A stretch of 7,672 nucleotides of DNA from Clostridia bacterium (lineage in GTDB: Bacteria > Bacillota > Clostridia > Oscillospirales > QAMX01): positions 1 to 7,672 of the forward strand of contig JAKSPX010000066.1 of NCBI GenBank assembly GCA_024404415.1. The letters run 5' to 3'. How positions within the stretch are numbered: position 1 is the first letter of the stretch; every line of letters starts with the position of its first letter. Below the pieces are notes generated by a model that had not been told where the DNA came from, made no database searches, and saw only the letters and a program-made list of their open reading frames with translations. Below, in pieces: positions 1 to 6,040 of the stretch. The position numbers were made by a program, and so were the translations under genes.

Positions 1-731
1 AAGCTCTCAAGAAGGTCGGAGCAGTTGCCGGCGATGTCGTTGACGTTGTCGCCGATGAAGTCAGCGATGACGTTCGGAACACGGCTGTCGTCTTCCGGCA
101 GGTCGTGGCGGAGCTTGGCAAGAATATCGGAGGAGATATCGGCAGCCTTGGTGTAGTTGCCGCCGGCGACGCGGTTGAACATGGCAACCAGCGAGCAGCC
201 GAGGGAGTAGGTGCTGACGCGCATGACAGAGGCGTTGCATTCAAGGTTCACGAGAAGGCCGCTGCCGATGGCATCCGACTTGATACCGCCCGAGATGAGC
301 AGGATCGCGACGAAGCCGAGCATACCGAAAGCCTGAACGCTCAGACCGCTGATGGAACCGCCGCAGAGGGCGACCTTAACGGTCTCACCGATGCTCATGG
401 TTTCACGGGCTCTGTTGGACGTGCGGACGTTGGCGTAGGTCGCACTCTTCATACCGAGGATGCAGACGCAGCTCGACATGCAGGCGCCGACCAGGAAGGT
501 CAGGCCGCTGGTGGCTTCCACAAACAGGGAAAGGACGATTGCAATGACGACGCAGACGATCGCGATAGACTTGAATTCCGTCTTCAGGAACGCGTTGGCG
601 CCGTCGCGGATGATACCGGACATTTCGATCATTTCTGCGGTGCCTTCGGGCATCTTCTTGATGCGGAAATAGTTGAAGAAGACGTAGGCGATGGCAAGCA
701 GAATGACGATCAGCACGATAACATTTGCCAT
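1..731 (-). CDS. hppA: Membrane-bound ion-translocating pyrophosphatase, N-terminal part (truncated by window edge)
   Basis: Hydrolyses cytoplasmic pyrophosphate and pumps H+ and/or Na+ across the membrane. Only the first 243 codons of a protein that is usually about 650-800 residues lie in the window. Hydrophobic segments are at about residues 3-22, 54-72, 77-95 and 116-145. The family loop motif follows: YTKAAD (K195, D198), D202, K206, PEDD (E213), IAD (D224), GDNV (D228) and D232. These correspond to the PPi/Mg ligands known from the plant enzyme (K250, D253, D257, K261, E268, D279, D283, D287). Departures are R208 where the common KVE motif has Glu, GDNVND instead of GDNVGD, and AGNCSDLLES instead of AGMGADLFES. 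It therefore looks like a divergent subfamily, and ion specificity cannot be read from this part. The start is supported by GGAGGT at 741-746, 9 nt upstream. The gene is transcribed alone from the promoter at 836-865. Confidence 0.93.
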   Translation of the reverse strand, partial: MANVIVLIVILLAIAYVFFNYFRIKKMPEGTAEMIEMSGIIRDGANAFLKTEFKSIAIVCVVIAIVLSLFVEATSGLTFLVGACMSSCVCILGMKSATYANVRTSNRARETMSIGETVKVALCGGSISGLSVQAFGMLGFVAILLISGGIKSDAIGSGLLVNLECNASVMRVSTYSLGCSLVAMFNRVAGGNYTKAADISSDILAKLRHDLPEDDSRVPNVIADFIGDNVNDIAGNCSDLLES

Positions 732-740
732 ATTCTATTT

Positions 741-746
741 ACCTCC
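741..746 (-). promoter_or_regulatory. Ribosome binding site of hppA
   Basis: Reads GGAGGT on the minus strand, a near-perfect Shine-Dalgarno site with 9 nt to the ATG at 731-729. It fixes the pyrophosphatase start codon. Confidence 0.85.
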
Positions 747-756
747 ATTTTTTGGG

Positions 757-786
757 CTTTGCCCGTCCCGCAAAGATTTTTTACCC
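757..786 (+). terminator. Hairpin plus T-rich tract in the hppA leader (terminator-like on plus strand)
   Basis: CTTTGC (757-762) pairs with GCAAAG (770-775) across a 7-nt loop. On the plus strand it is followed by ATTTTTTACCC and a further T-rich stretch. That is the shape of an intrinsic terminator reading rightwards, but no plus-strand gene precedes it. On the minus strand the same hairpin lies in the hppA 5' leader, about 11 nt upstream of its ribosome binding site, where it could affect translation. The function is unproven and a six-pair stem is modest. Confidence 0.3.
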
Positions 787-835
787 TTTTTATTTTTCTC
801 CGACGGAAACAAACAAAATACCCTAAATTAGCCAC

Positions 836-865
836 ATCATAACATACCGCAAGGCGCATTGTCAA
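836..865 (-). promoter_or_regulatory. Sigma-A type promoter of hppA
   Basis: On the minus strand there is a perfect -35 TTGACA (865-860), an 18-bp spacer and a -10 TATGAT (841-836, five of six consensus). The predicted transcript start is near 829, giving a leader of about 98 nt before the ATG at 731. The strength fits a constitutively expressed housekeeping gene. It also shows that hppA is not co-transcribed with the beta-helix gene upstream. Confidence 0.75.
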
Positions 866-891
866 GCACAAAAAGTGAATTTGGTGAAAGC

Positions 892-905
892 GGCGGAAAC
901 CCGCC
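892..905. other. Small GC hairpin downstream of the beta-helix gene
   Basis: GGCGG (892-896) pairs with CCGCC (901-905) around an AAAC loop. Neither side has a convincing T-run, so it is a weak candidate for transcript end processing of the beta-helix gene. It lies between that gene's stop and the hppA promoter. Confidence 0.25.
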
Positions 906-936
906 TCCTGCACCTTGCAAAAATCGGCGGAATCAC

Positions 937-957
937 GGGGCGAATGCCCCTCTTTTT
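937..957 (+). terminator. Terminator-like hairpin with T-run (plus strand) in the hppA/beta-helix gap
   Basis: GGGGC (937-941), loop GAAT, GCCCC (946-950), then TCTTTTT on the plus strand. This has the form of a short intrinsic terminator oriented rightwards, towards the 3' end of the minus-strand beta-helix gene. No plus-strand gene precedes it. Read on the minus strand it has no T-run directly after the stem, so it is a poor terminator for the beta-helix gene. It may be bidirectional, or may shield that gene from antisense transcription. Confidence 0.35.
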
Positions 958-1008
958 CCCCGATCTCCGGCATAAAACGCTTGGAAATGCACTCTTGTTA
1001 ATGCGGCG

Positions 1009-2703
1009 TTAAAGTTTTTCGGGAAGCTCGATCTCGATGCTTTCGGCGTCCGAAAGCGATATGCCTTCTTCGCCGATCTTCTCCTGCGCCGGGAGCGAGG
1101 GATCCTCCGTATAGGTGTTGCCCCGGAAAACCAGATCGCGCACGTGATGACCCGCGAGAAAACGCGGCTCGTGGAGACGGAAGGAATTATTTTCAATGCG
1201 GATATTCTTATGGAAAGGTGCGTGCCCTTCCTTGACCGACGGGGTGATGGCGATGACCGCGCCGCCGGTGAAGGCGGAATTGTGGAAGTTATTGTGGCGG
1301 ATGAGCACGTCCTCCACCGGGCCGCTTTCAAACCAGTCGTTGGCGTCGCCGGTGAAATGGAGCGCATGGCACATATTATAGAAGGTGTTGTTTTCGATGA
1401 CCGTCTTTTTGCGGGTGGAGATGAGGAAGCCGCGCGGGCGGTTGTTGCCGGTTTCGCACCCAGTGATGGTGAGGGAGGGCATCCGGGTGAAGTTTTCAAG
1501 GACGTACCCTTTTTTGACCTCCGGAAGCGGATCCCTGAAGGTGACGCGGGCATAGCGGGGATTCCAAAGGACGGAGGAGGCGACCTCCAGCTCGGCGACG
1601 GGCTGCATGGTCATGTTGTCCACAAGATTGACCTTGTCGCCGGGACGATAGAGGTTGAGGCCGACCTGCTGAGGATGGCCGAAGCCGAGGAGCAGCGTCT
1701 TTTCATCGAGCTTTTCCAGCACGCGCATGTAGGTCCCGTGGATGTTCCCGGCGTCATCGAGCATATTGAGGAAGCGGCAGTCTTTGATGATCACCTCTCC
1801 GGAGCAGTTGACAAAGTGGGTCGCGTCGGCGTTGACCGAAAGAACGCGGCCGGAGCCGGGCTTTACTACGGTATGGAAGCAATCCAGCGTGATATTCTCC
1901 GAGAGCTGAGCGACAAAGCCCATGGCCGGCGCGTGATAGACCGTCACGTCCCGGACGAGAATGTTCTTTGATTCATTTGCGATGATGGCCGAGCGCTCTC
2001 TCCCCGAGAAGGTCCAGAGGAAGATGTTCCCCGGCGTGTGGGTAAAACCGAAATTTCCGCGGAGCTCCAACCTGCCGGGAGCGGGGATGGAGGGCTTGAT
2101 GTAGCGGTACATGACCTCGAGGAAGGAACCGTCGGATTTGTCGGGGAAATAGGTGAAATACTGCGGGGCGTAGGCCGAGGGCACGCCTTCTTTGGAAAAT
2201 TCGCAGACCAAAAGCTTGGGGGCGTCGTAGCGCCAGCCCTCCTCCTTGCTGATAAAGGAGATCGAATCCGATCCTGCCTCCAGCGTGTATTCCGCGGGAT
2301 CATAGGCAAGAGACACCGCGTTTTCACTCGCCGCCAGAATTTCCGCCTGGAAGAAAAAAACGTGGGAATAATCAACGGTGAAATTTTTGAGGGTGACGTT
2401 TTCGGATTTGTCGATGAGGAAGGGGACCAGCTTGCCGTGGAAGACCAGCTCTGCGCCTTCGCCGTCGATGGTCAGATCCTTCATGCCGAGAAGCGGAAAG
2501 ATGGTCTTTTCACCGCTCCGGTCGTTGTTGGAGATGTGATAGCGAAGCTCGGAAGCATATTCGCCGTAAAAATCCAGCCTCCCGCCGCCGAGGTACAGGG
2601 TGGAGCCGGGATTTTCCTTGCATAATAAGAGGATCTCGCGCACGGCGGGGGTCGCGTCGTCGCCGTGGAAGAGGTAACGGTAATCGTTGAGATGATAGAT
2701 CAT
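1009..2703 (-). CDS. Right-handed beta-helix protein, GH110-like (alpha-1,3-galactosidase-related)
   Basis: A 564-residue protein with no signal peptide, so probably a cytoplasmic enzyme. It opens with a sugar-hydrolase-like region, then repeated beta-helix turns: LTIDGEGAELVFHG and NVTLKNFTVDYSHVF early, NITLDCF and VIIKDCRFLN in the middle, and VIENNTFYN, VLIRHNNFHNS, IRIENNSFRL and LVFRGNTY near the C-terminus. The sequence NMLDDAGNIHG carries adjacent acids D316 and D317. From memory, GH110 exo-alpha-galactosidases are beta-helix proteins with a catalytic Asp pair in such a segment, and the length fits. I infer a GH110 or related glycosidase; the substrate is uncertain. The start at 2703 is preferred over an in-frame ATG at 2742 because GAAAGGAAG ends 7 nt before it and the upstream ATG lies between the promoter boxes. 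It is divergent from the GH2 gene and shares a control region with it. Confidence 0.8.
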   Translation of the reverse strand: MIYHLNDYRYLFHGDDATPAVREILLLCKENPGSTLYLGGGRLDFYGEYASELRYHISNNDRSGEKTIFPLLGMKDLTIDGEGAELVFHGKLVPFLIDKSENVTLKNFTVDYSHVFFFQAEILAASENAVSLAYDPAEYTLEAGSDSISFISKEEGWRYDAPKLLVCEFSKEGVPSAYAPQYFTYFPDKSDGSFLEVMYRYIKPSIPAPGRLELRGNFGFTHTPGNIFLWTFSGRERSAIIANESKNILVRDVTVYHAPAMGFVAQLSENITLDCFHTVVKPGSGRVLSVNADATHFVNCSGEVIIKDCRFLNMLDDAGNIHGTYMRVLEKLDEKTLLLGFGHPQQVGLNLYRPGDKVNLVDNMTMQPVAELEVASSVLWNPRYARVTFRDPLPEVKKGYVLENFTRMPSLTITGCETGNNRPRGFLISTRKKTVIENNTFYNMCHALHFTGDANDWFESGPVEDVLIRHNNFHNSAFTGGAVIAITPSVKEGHAPFHKNIRIENNSFRLHEPRFLAGHHVRDLVFRGNTYTEDPSLPAQEKIGEEGISLSDAESIEIELPEKL

Positions 2704-2710
2704 GGATGGA

Positions 2711-2717
2711 CTTCCTT
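2711..2717 (-). promoter_or_regulatory. Ribosome binding site deciding the beta-helix gene start
   Basis: AAGGAAG on the minus strand, 7 nt before the ATG at 2703-2701. No comparable site precedes the in-frame ATG at 2742-2740, which would also lie upstream of the predicted transcript start (about 2727). Confidence 0.75.
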
Positions 2718-2733
2718 TCAGAGGGATGCCTTT

Positions 2734-2762
2734 ATTATCCATGCTTTTCCCGGATTTGTCAA
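2734..2762 (-). promoter_or_regulatory. Sigma-A type promoter of the beta-helix gene
   Basis: On the minus strand, a perfect -35 TTGACA (2762-2757), a 17-bp spacer and a -10 GATAAT (2739-2734, five of six). The predicted start near 2727 gives a leader of about 24 nt with the ribosome binding site inside it. The spacer contains the heptamer TCCCGGA (plus-strand reading, 2748-2754), also found in the opposing promoter. Confidence 0.8.
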
Positions 2763-2786
2763 CTGAAAATACTTGCCTATCCCGGA
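2748..2786. promoter_or_regulatory. Paired TCCCGGA heptamers in the divergent promoters (candidate operator)
   Basis: TCCCGGA occurs at 2748-2754 and again at 2780-2786, 32 bp apart (about three helical turns). The motif is nearly palindromic (TCC-C-GGA). One copy lies just inside the -35 box of the minus promoter (2 bp away), and the other just inside the -35 box of the plus promoter (1 bp away). This symmetry suggests one regulator could control both genes, but seven bases can repeat by chance. Confidence 0.35.
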
Positions 2787-2801
2787 GGATTCCTATATAA
2801 T
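2773..2801 (+). promoter_or_regulatory. Sigma-A type promoter of the GH2 gene
   Basis: -35 TTGCCT (2773-2778, four of six), a 17-bp spacer and a perfect -10 TATAAT (2796-2801). The transcript should start near 2808, about 32 nt before the GH2 ATG. The two -35 boxes of the divergent pair are only 10 bp apart, so polymerases or regulators on the two promoters would interfere with each other. Confidence 0.78.
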
Positions 2802-2822
2802 AGGGGCATACATGGAAAGAAA

Positions 2823-2830
2823 AAAGGAGA
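2823..2830 (+). promoter_or_regulatory. Ribosome binding site of the GH2 gene
   Basis: AAAGGAGA ends 9 nt before the ATG at 2840, a strong Shine-Dalgarno match that supports this start. Confidence 0.8.
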
Positions 2831-2839
2831 CGGTTTGAA

Positions 2840-5002
2840 ATGAAGACGTTGGCTTTATCGTCGTGGAAGCTCGGTTACAGCGAGAACGTAAACGCGCTCC
2901 CCGCCGAAACGGTGGATGCGTGGGTGCCGAGCGACGTACAGCTCGTGTGGCAGAAAGAAAAAGGCATGCCGGATTATAATTACGGCAGAAACTACAAGGA
3001 ATATACCTGGATGGAAAAGAAATTCTGGGTCTATTCGACCGACGTGGAAGTTCCCGCGGGTGATCTCCATGCCGAACTGTATTTTGAAAGCATCGACTAC
3101 CGCTACGTCATCCGCGTGGACGGCAAGGACGTTTGTGAGGGCGAGGGGATGTTCACGCCCGCACGCGTTGACCTCGACCCGTGGCAGGGAAAAAAGATCA
3201 GGGTAGACGTGGTCATTTACCCGGTGCCGCACGTGGAAAGTGCGGAGGGGGAGGACAGAGTCCATGCCTCCCATTCGGTCAAGCCCGCCGTGTCCTACGG
3301 CTGGGACTGGCATCCGCATCTCGTTCCTTCGGGCATTTCGGATAAAGCGGAGCTGCGCGTCTATCCCTCTTCCTATATATATGATGCGGCGTTTTCCTAT
3401 GAGCTGAGCGACGCGCTGGACAAGGTCACGGTGAAGGCCGAAGCGGTCGTCAAAAATCCCGCGGGCGCGGAGCTGCTTCTTTCCCTGGTCGACAAAGAAG
3501 GAAAGACCGCGGCCTCCGTCAAGGCTCCTGCCGATGAAAAGACCGCGCTTTCGGTGACGCTGGAGCATCCTGAGCTCTGGCACCCCGTCCGCCGCGGTGC
3601 GCAGACGCGCTACGACGTGAAGGTCACACTTCTCAAAAACGCAGACGCGATCGACGAAAAGGGCAGAATAATCGGCTTCCGCCGCGTGAAGCTTTTGAAA
3701 AACAAGATGGCGGAAGAGGAAAGTTTCCCGAAGCCCCAGCTCCCGAATCCGATCACCCTCGAGATCAACGGGCAGAGGATCTTCGGCAAGGGTACCAACT
3801 ACGTCCCCAACGAGATCTTCTATTCCCGCATGACCCGCGAGCGTTACGCCGCCGTGCTTGAAAAGGCACGCGACGCCAACATGAATATTCTCCGCGTCTG
3901 GGGCGGCGGCCTCACCAACCGCGAGGACTTCTTCGACCTCTGCGACGAAATGGGCCTCATGGTCTGGCAGGAATTCCCGCTTGCCTGCAACAACTACCCC
4001 GATGAAGAACATTATCTTTCCGTTCTCAATCAGGAGAGCATCTCCATCATAAAAAGACTCCGCACCCACCCGTCTCTCACGTTATGGTGCGGCGGCAACG
4101 AACTCTTCAATTCCTGGTCGGGCATGACCAACCAGTCTCTGGCGCTCAGACTGCTGGATATGAACTGTCTGCTTCACGACCCGCACACGCCATTCATGAT
4201 GACCTCGCCGAACTGCGGCATGGCGCACGGCAACTATGCGACCATGAGCGGCGAAGACCGCGAAGCGGTCTCCGATTTCATCGACCGCGACTATACCGCC
4301 TACACGGAATTCGGTTCGCCGTCTCCCGCACCGTTTGACTACATCCAAAAATTCTGCCCGCCGGACGAGCTTTATCAGGTCTCCGTCGACAACTGCTGGC
4401 TGGATCACCACGCGCTCCGGGCATGGGGTGAGAAGAACTGGTTCAACATGGCGCACATCGAGGCGTATTTCGGCAAGGCCGACACGCTGGAGGAGACCAT
4501 CGAGCACGGACTTGTTGCGCAGGCCGTCTCTTACAAGGGCATTTTCGAAACGGCGCGCCGCAAGTGGCCGGATACCTCCATGGCCATCAACTGGTGCTTC
4601 AACGAGCCGTGGCCGTGCTTCGCGAATAACAGCCTGCTCCTCTACCCCGACCTTCCGCGCCCGGCTTATTATGCGGTGAAAGAAGCGCTCCGCGACACCA
4701 TGTTCAGCGCCAAGCTTTATAAATTCCGCTGGCACACCGGCGAAAAAGCGGAGATCGAGCTTTATGTCCTCAATGACCCGGCGGAGACGCTCCCGGAAGG
4801 AACCGTGAAGGTCATCCTCGAGGTTGAGGGCAAGGAGACCGTCCTCTATGAAGGAAGCTACGCGGCGGTCGCGGGCGGTAAAGTGGAAAAGATCGGTGCG
4901 TGCGCATTTGACGTGACCGAAGACCTCCCCAAGACCTTCTCCCTCCGCGTCGAAGGCTCCGACCCCGGCATGAATTCCACGTATAAGCTGTTCCACGTAT
5001 AA
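2840..5002 (+). CDS. Glycoside hydrolase family 2 protein, beta-mannosidase type
   Basis: A 720-residue retaining exo-glycosidase, probably cytoplasmic because no signal peptide is visible. Order: an N-terminal jelly-roll sugar-binding domain (about 1-175, containing GWDWHPH at 154-160), an immunoglobulin-like beta-sandwich (about 180-285), a TIM barrel (about 295-630) and a short C-terminal beta domain (about 640-720). In the barrel, NILRVWGGG (W354), the DLCDEMGLMVWQEF strand, WCGGNE with acid/base E421 and TEFGSP with nucleophile E490 are intact GH2 hallmarks. RVWGGG and the WDW motif favour beta-mannosidase or exo-glucosaminidase relatives over beta-galactosidase. It is somewhat shorter than typical beta-mannosidases (about 800-850). 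GWDWHP instead of the common GWDWGP may mean altered specificity. It is transcribed divergently from the beta-helix glycosidase, which suggests joint degradation of one imported glycan. The exact substrate is not determinable here. Confidence 0.92.
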   Translation: MKTLALSSWKLGYSENVNALPAETVDAWVPSDVQLVWQKEKGMPDYNYGRNYKEYTWMEKKFWVYSTDVEVPAGDLHAELYFESIDYRYVIRVDGKDVCEGEGMFTPARVDLDPWQGKKIRVDVVIYPVPHVESAEGEDRVHASHSVKPAVSYGWDWHPHLVPSGISDKAELRVYPSSYIYDAAFSYELSDALDKVTVKAEAVVKNPAGAELLLSLVDKEGKTAASVKAPADEKTALSVTLEHPELWHPVRRGAQTRYDVKVTLLKNADAIDEKGRIIGFRRVKLLKNKMAEEESFPKPQLPNPITLEINGQRIFGKGTNYVPNEIFYSRMTRERYAAVLEKARDANMNILRVWGGGLTNREDFFDLCDEMGLMVWQEFPLACNNYPDEEHYLSVLNQESISIIKRLRTHPSLTLWCGGNELFNSWSGMTNQSLALRLLDMNCLLHDPHTPFMMTSPNCGMAHGNYATMSGEDREAVSDFIDRDYTAYTEFGSPSPAPFDYIQKFCPPDELYQVSVDNCWLDHHALRAWGEKNWFNMAHIEAYFGKADTLEETIEHGLVAQAVSYKGIFETARRKWPDTSMAINWCFNEPWPCFANNSLLLYPDLPRPAYYAVKEALRDTMFSAKLYKFRWHTGEKAEIELYVLNDPAETLPEGTVKVILEVEGKETVLYEGSYAAVAGGKVEKIGACAFDVTEDLPKTFSLRVEGSDPGMNSTYKLFHV

Positions 5003-5009
5003 AAACAAT

Positions 5010-5035
5010 CGCCCCGCGGAGACCTCCGCGGGGCG
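5010..5035. terminator. Strong GC hairpin after GH2 (probable bidirectional terminator)
   Basis: A perfect 12-bp stem, CGCCCCGCGGAG (5010-5021) with CTCCGCGGGGCG (5024-5035), begins 8 nt after the GH2 stop. The central bases must open, giving an 11-bp stem with a 4-nt loop. On the plus strand the tract after it is only AAAATTCTGTTTC, a weak U-run. On the minus strand the hairpin is followed by ATTGTTTTTA, a better U-tract. It probably ends GH2 transcripts and also blocks leftward read-through. Confidence 0.7.
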
Positions 5036-5125
5036 AAAATTCTGTTTCAAAGCTGCAATAATTGAGAATACGTGATGTCGACAGTATCTGCCGGGGTCCT
5101 CCGTGCAATGTTATACGATTGAGAA

Positions 5126-5217
5126 AAACCGTAGGGCGCGATGCCCACATCGCGCCGTCCTTGAGCGCATAGAACCTAAGGCTTTCGGCGCGATGTAGGC
5201 ATCGCGCCCTACGATTT
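5126..5217. repeat. Nested inverted repeat element (REP/MITE-like)
   Basis: Two 28-bp arms, 5130-5157 and 5186-5213, are reverse complements with one mismatch and flank a 28-nt centre. Three more A/T pairs match outside (5126-5128 with 5215-5217). Inside the centre CCTT (5159-5162) can pair with AAGG (5178-5181). Each arm is itself a palindrome: GGCGCGATG and CATCGCGCC, nine bases each, around a 4-nt loop. The DNA or RNA could form one long hairpin or two separate ones. No coding content or obvious target duplication is visible. Similar palindromes built on GGGCGCGATG seem familiar from gut clostridial genomes, but that is memory and not a search. Confidence 0.75.
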
Positions 5218-5293
5218 CCCCGGGCATTACCGTAGCGGCACGCAGTGTGTGGATGAAAAAGCATGAATAAACGGTAAGCCGAAACATTTGAGC

Positions 5294-5327
5294 AAAAAAT
5301 AGGAGACGTCTTTTCGTGACGCCTCCT
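5294..5327 (-). terminator. Intrinsic terminator of the acetyltransferase gene
   Basis: On the minus strand AGGAGGCGTC (5327-5318), loop ACGAAAA, GACGTCTCCT (5310-5301) form a 10-position stem with one A-C mismatch. It is followed by A and six T (5299-5294). It starts about 20 nt after the acetyltransferase stop at 5347, a standard Rho-independent layout. Confidence 0.85.
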
Positions 5328-5346
5328 GCTCATTTATAATAATTGT

Positions 5347-5997
5347 TTATTTGCTTTCCGGCGGGGTGACGAGGTAGCCGTCGAGAACTTCGGGCTTGTG
5401 GATCATGCTGTCGGCCTCGGAGAGGGTGCGGATGACACGGGCCGGGTTGCCGGCGGCGAAGCTGCCTGCCGGGATGTCGCGGGTGACAACAGCGCCCGCG
5501 CCGATGACGCAGCCGTCGCCGATGGTCACGCCGGGGCAGACCACGACGTTCGCGCCAAACCAGCAGTCATTCCCGATGTGCACGGGTTCCGCGTAGCACA
5601 TGCGGACGGGGGTGCCGACGGGCTTATAGACAAGGCGGCGTGCGTCGGGGAGCATGGGGTGCACGGGGGTGACGATGGTCACGCCGGGCCCGAAGTTGCA
5701 GTCGTTGCCGATGGTGACTTCGGCGTCGTCCTGAATGGTCAGGTTGAAGTTGCCGAAAAAGCGGTTGCCGATGTGGGTGTGCTTGCCGTAGTGGATGTAG
5801 ATGGGGCCCTGGACAAAGCTGCCCTCGCCGAAATCGGCGAAGATATCCTTGACGAGCGCCTTTCTCTTGTCGGTCTCGTCCTCAAAGGTCTTGTTATACT
5901 CGCTGCAGAGGTTGTGGGAGCGCAGCTTGATGGCTTTCAGTTCGGGGTCGCCGGGGCAAAAGAGCACGCCGCGGGCGATTCTTTCTTCTGCTGACAT
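5347..5997 (-). CDS. Maltose/galactoside-type O-acetyltransferase (left-handed beta-helix)
   Basis: A 216-residue cytoplasmic enzyme of the LacA/Maa/NodL family, which moves acetyl from acetyl-CoA to a sugar hydroxyl. Residues about 5-55 form the N-terminal Maa-type helical domain (ERIARGVLFCPGDPEL, then LCSEYNKT). Hexapeptide turns follow: IHYGKHTHIGNRFFGN, VTIGNDCNFGPGVTI, VHIGNDCWFGANVVV and the typical VTIGDGCVIGAGAVVTRDIP. The likely catalytic histidine is H113 in TPVHP, the same position as in E. coli Maa as I recall it. The length is slightly above the usual 180-205 residues. The start at 5997 is preferred over the ATG at 6003 because AAAGGA sits 9 nt from it but only 3 nt from the other. 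It has its own promoter and terminator, so it is a single-gene unit. The acceptor sugar is unknown. Confidence 0.92.
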   Translation of the reverse strand: MSAEERIARGVLFCPGDPELKAIKLRSHNLCSEYNKTFEDETDKRKALVKDIFADFGEGSFVQGPIYIHYGKHTHIGNRFFGNFNLTIQDDAEVTIGNDCNFGPGVTIVTPVHPMLPDARRLVYKPVGTPVRMCYAEPVHIGNDCWFGANVVVCPGVTIGDGCVIGAGAVVTRDIPAGSFAAGNPARVIRTLSEADSMIHKPEVLDGYLVTPPESK

Positions 5998-6006
5998 GGT
6001 CATATT

Positions 6007-6012
6007 TCCTTT
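6007..6012 (-). promoter_or_regulatory. Ribosome binding site deciding the acetyltransferase start
   Basis: AAAGGA on the minus strand. Spacing is 9 nt to the ATG at 5997 and 3 nt to the ATG at 6003, so the inner ATG is the likelier start. The alternative would add only two residues (Met-Thr). Confidence 0.65.
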
Positions 6013-6040
6013 CTCATTGTGTATTCTTTGAATTGAGGTC

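Larger units (their letters stand above)
5003..5346. other. Non-coding convergent intergenic region
   Basis: This 344-nt gap lies between the convergent 3' ends of the GH2 gene and the acetyltransferase gene. It holds a GC hairpin next to the GH2 stop, a 28-bp nested inverted repeat and the acetyltransferase terminator. I saw no reading frame with a credible start and ribosome binding site. The remaining sequence (about 5040-5125 and 5218-5285) shows nothing recognisable. Confidence 0.7.

Noticed and set aside
105..842. Long plus-strand open frame over the pyrophosphatase
   Set aside because: Composition is low-complexity (rich in A, D, G, H) and it mirrors the minus-strand gene, which has clear family motifs, a promoter and a ribosome binding site.
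1144..1971. Plus-strand frame opposite the beta-helix gene, and another at 2038-2625
   Set aside because: Antisense shadows with no family resemblance and no start signals.
2704..2742. Upstream start (ATG at 2742) for the beta-helix protein
   Set aside because: The ATG lies between the -35 and -10 boxes, so it would not be in the transcript. The ribosome binding site points to 2703.
2855..4069. 404-codon minus-strand frame opposite the GH2 gene, and similar ones at 4082-5050 and 4812-5333
   Set aside because: These are antisense shadows of a GC-rich gene. They have no recognisable domains or ribosome binding sites, and the GH2 frame has intact catalytic motifs.
5061..5125. 8-bp direct repeat ATTGAGAA at 5061-5068 and 5118-5125
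   Set aside because: It does not flank the inverted repeat element and is short enough to occur by chance in AT-rich sequence.
5126..5217. CRISPR repeat pair
   Set aside because: Only two arms, in inverted and not direct orientation, with no spacer array or cas genes.
5227..5277. 7-bp inverted repeat TTACCGT / ACGGTAA
   Set aside because: Arms are short, the loop is 37 nt and there is no T-run; likely chance.
5398..5994. Plus-strand frame opposite the acetyltransferase
   Set aside because: Mirror of the hexapeptide-repeat gene; the D/G/V/A-rich composition comes from the repeats.
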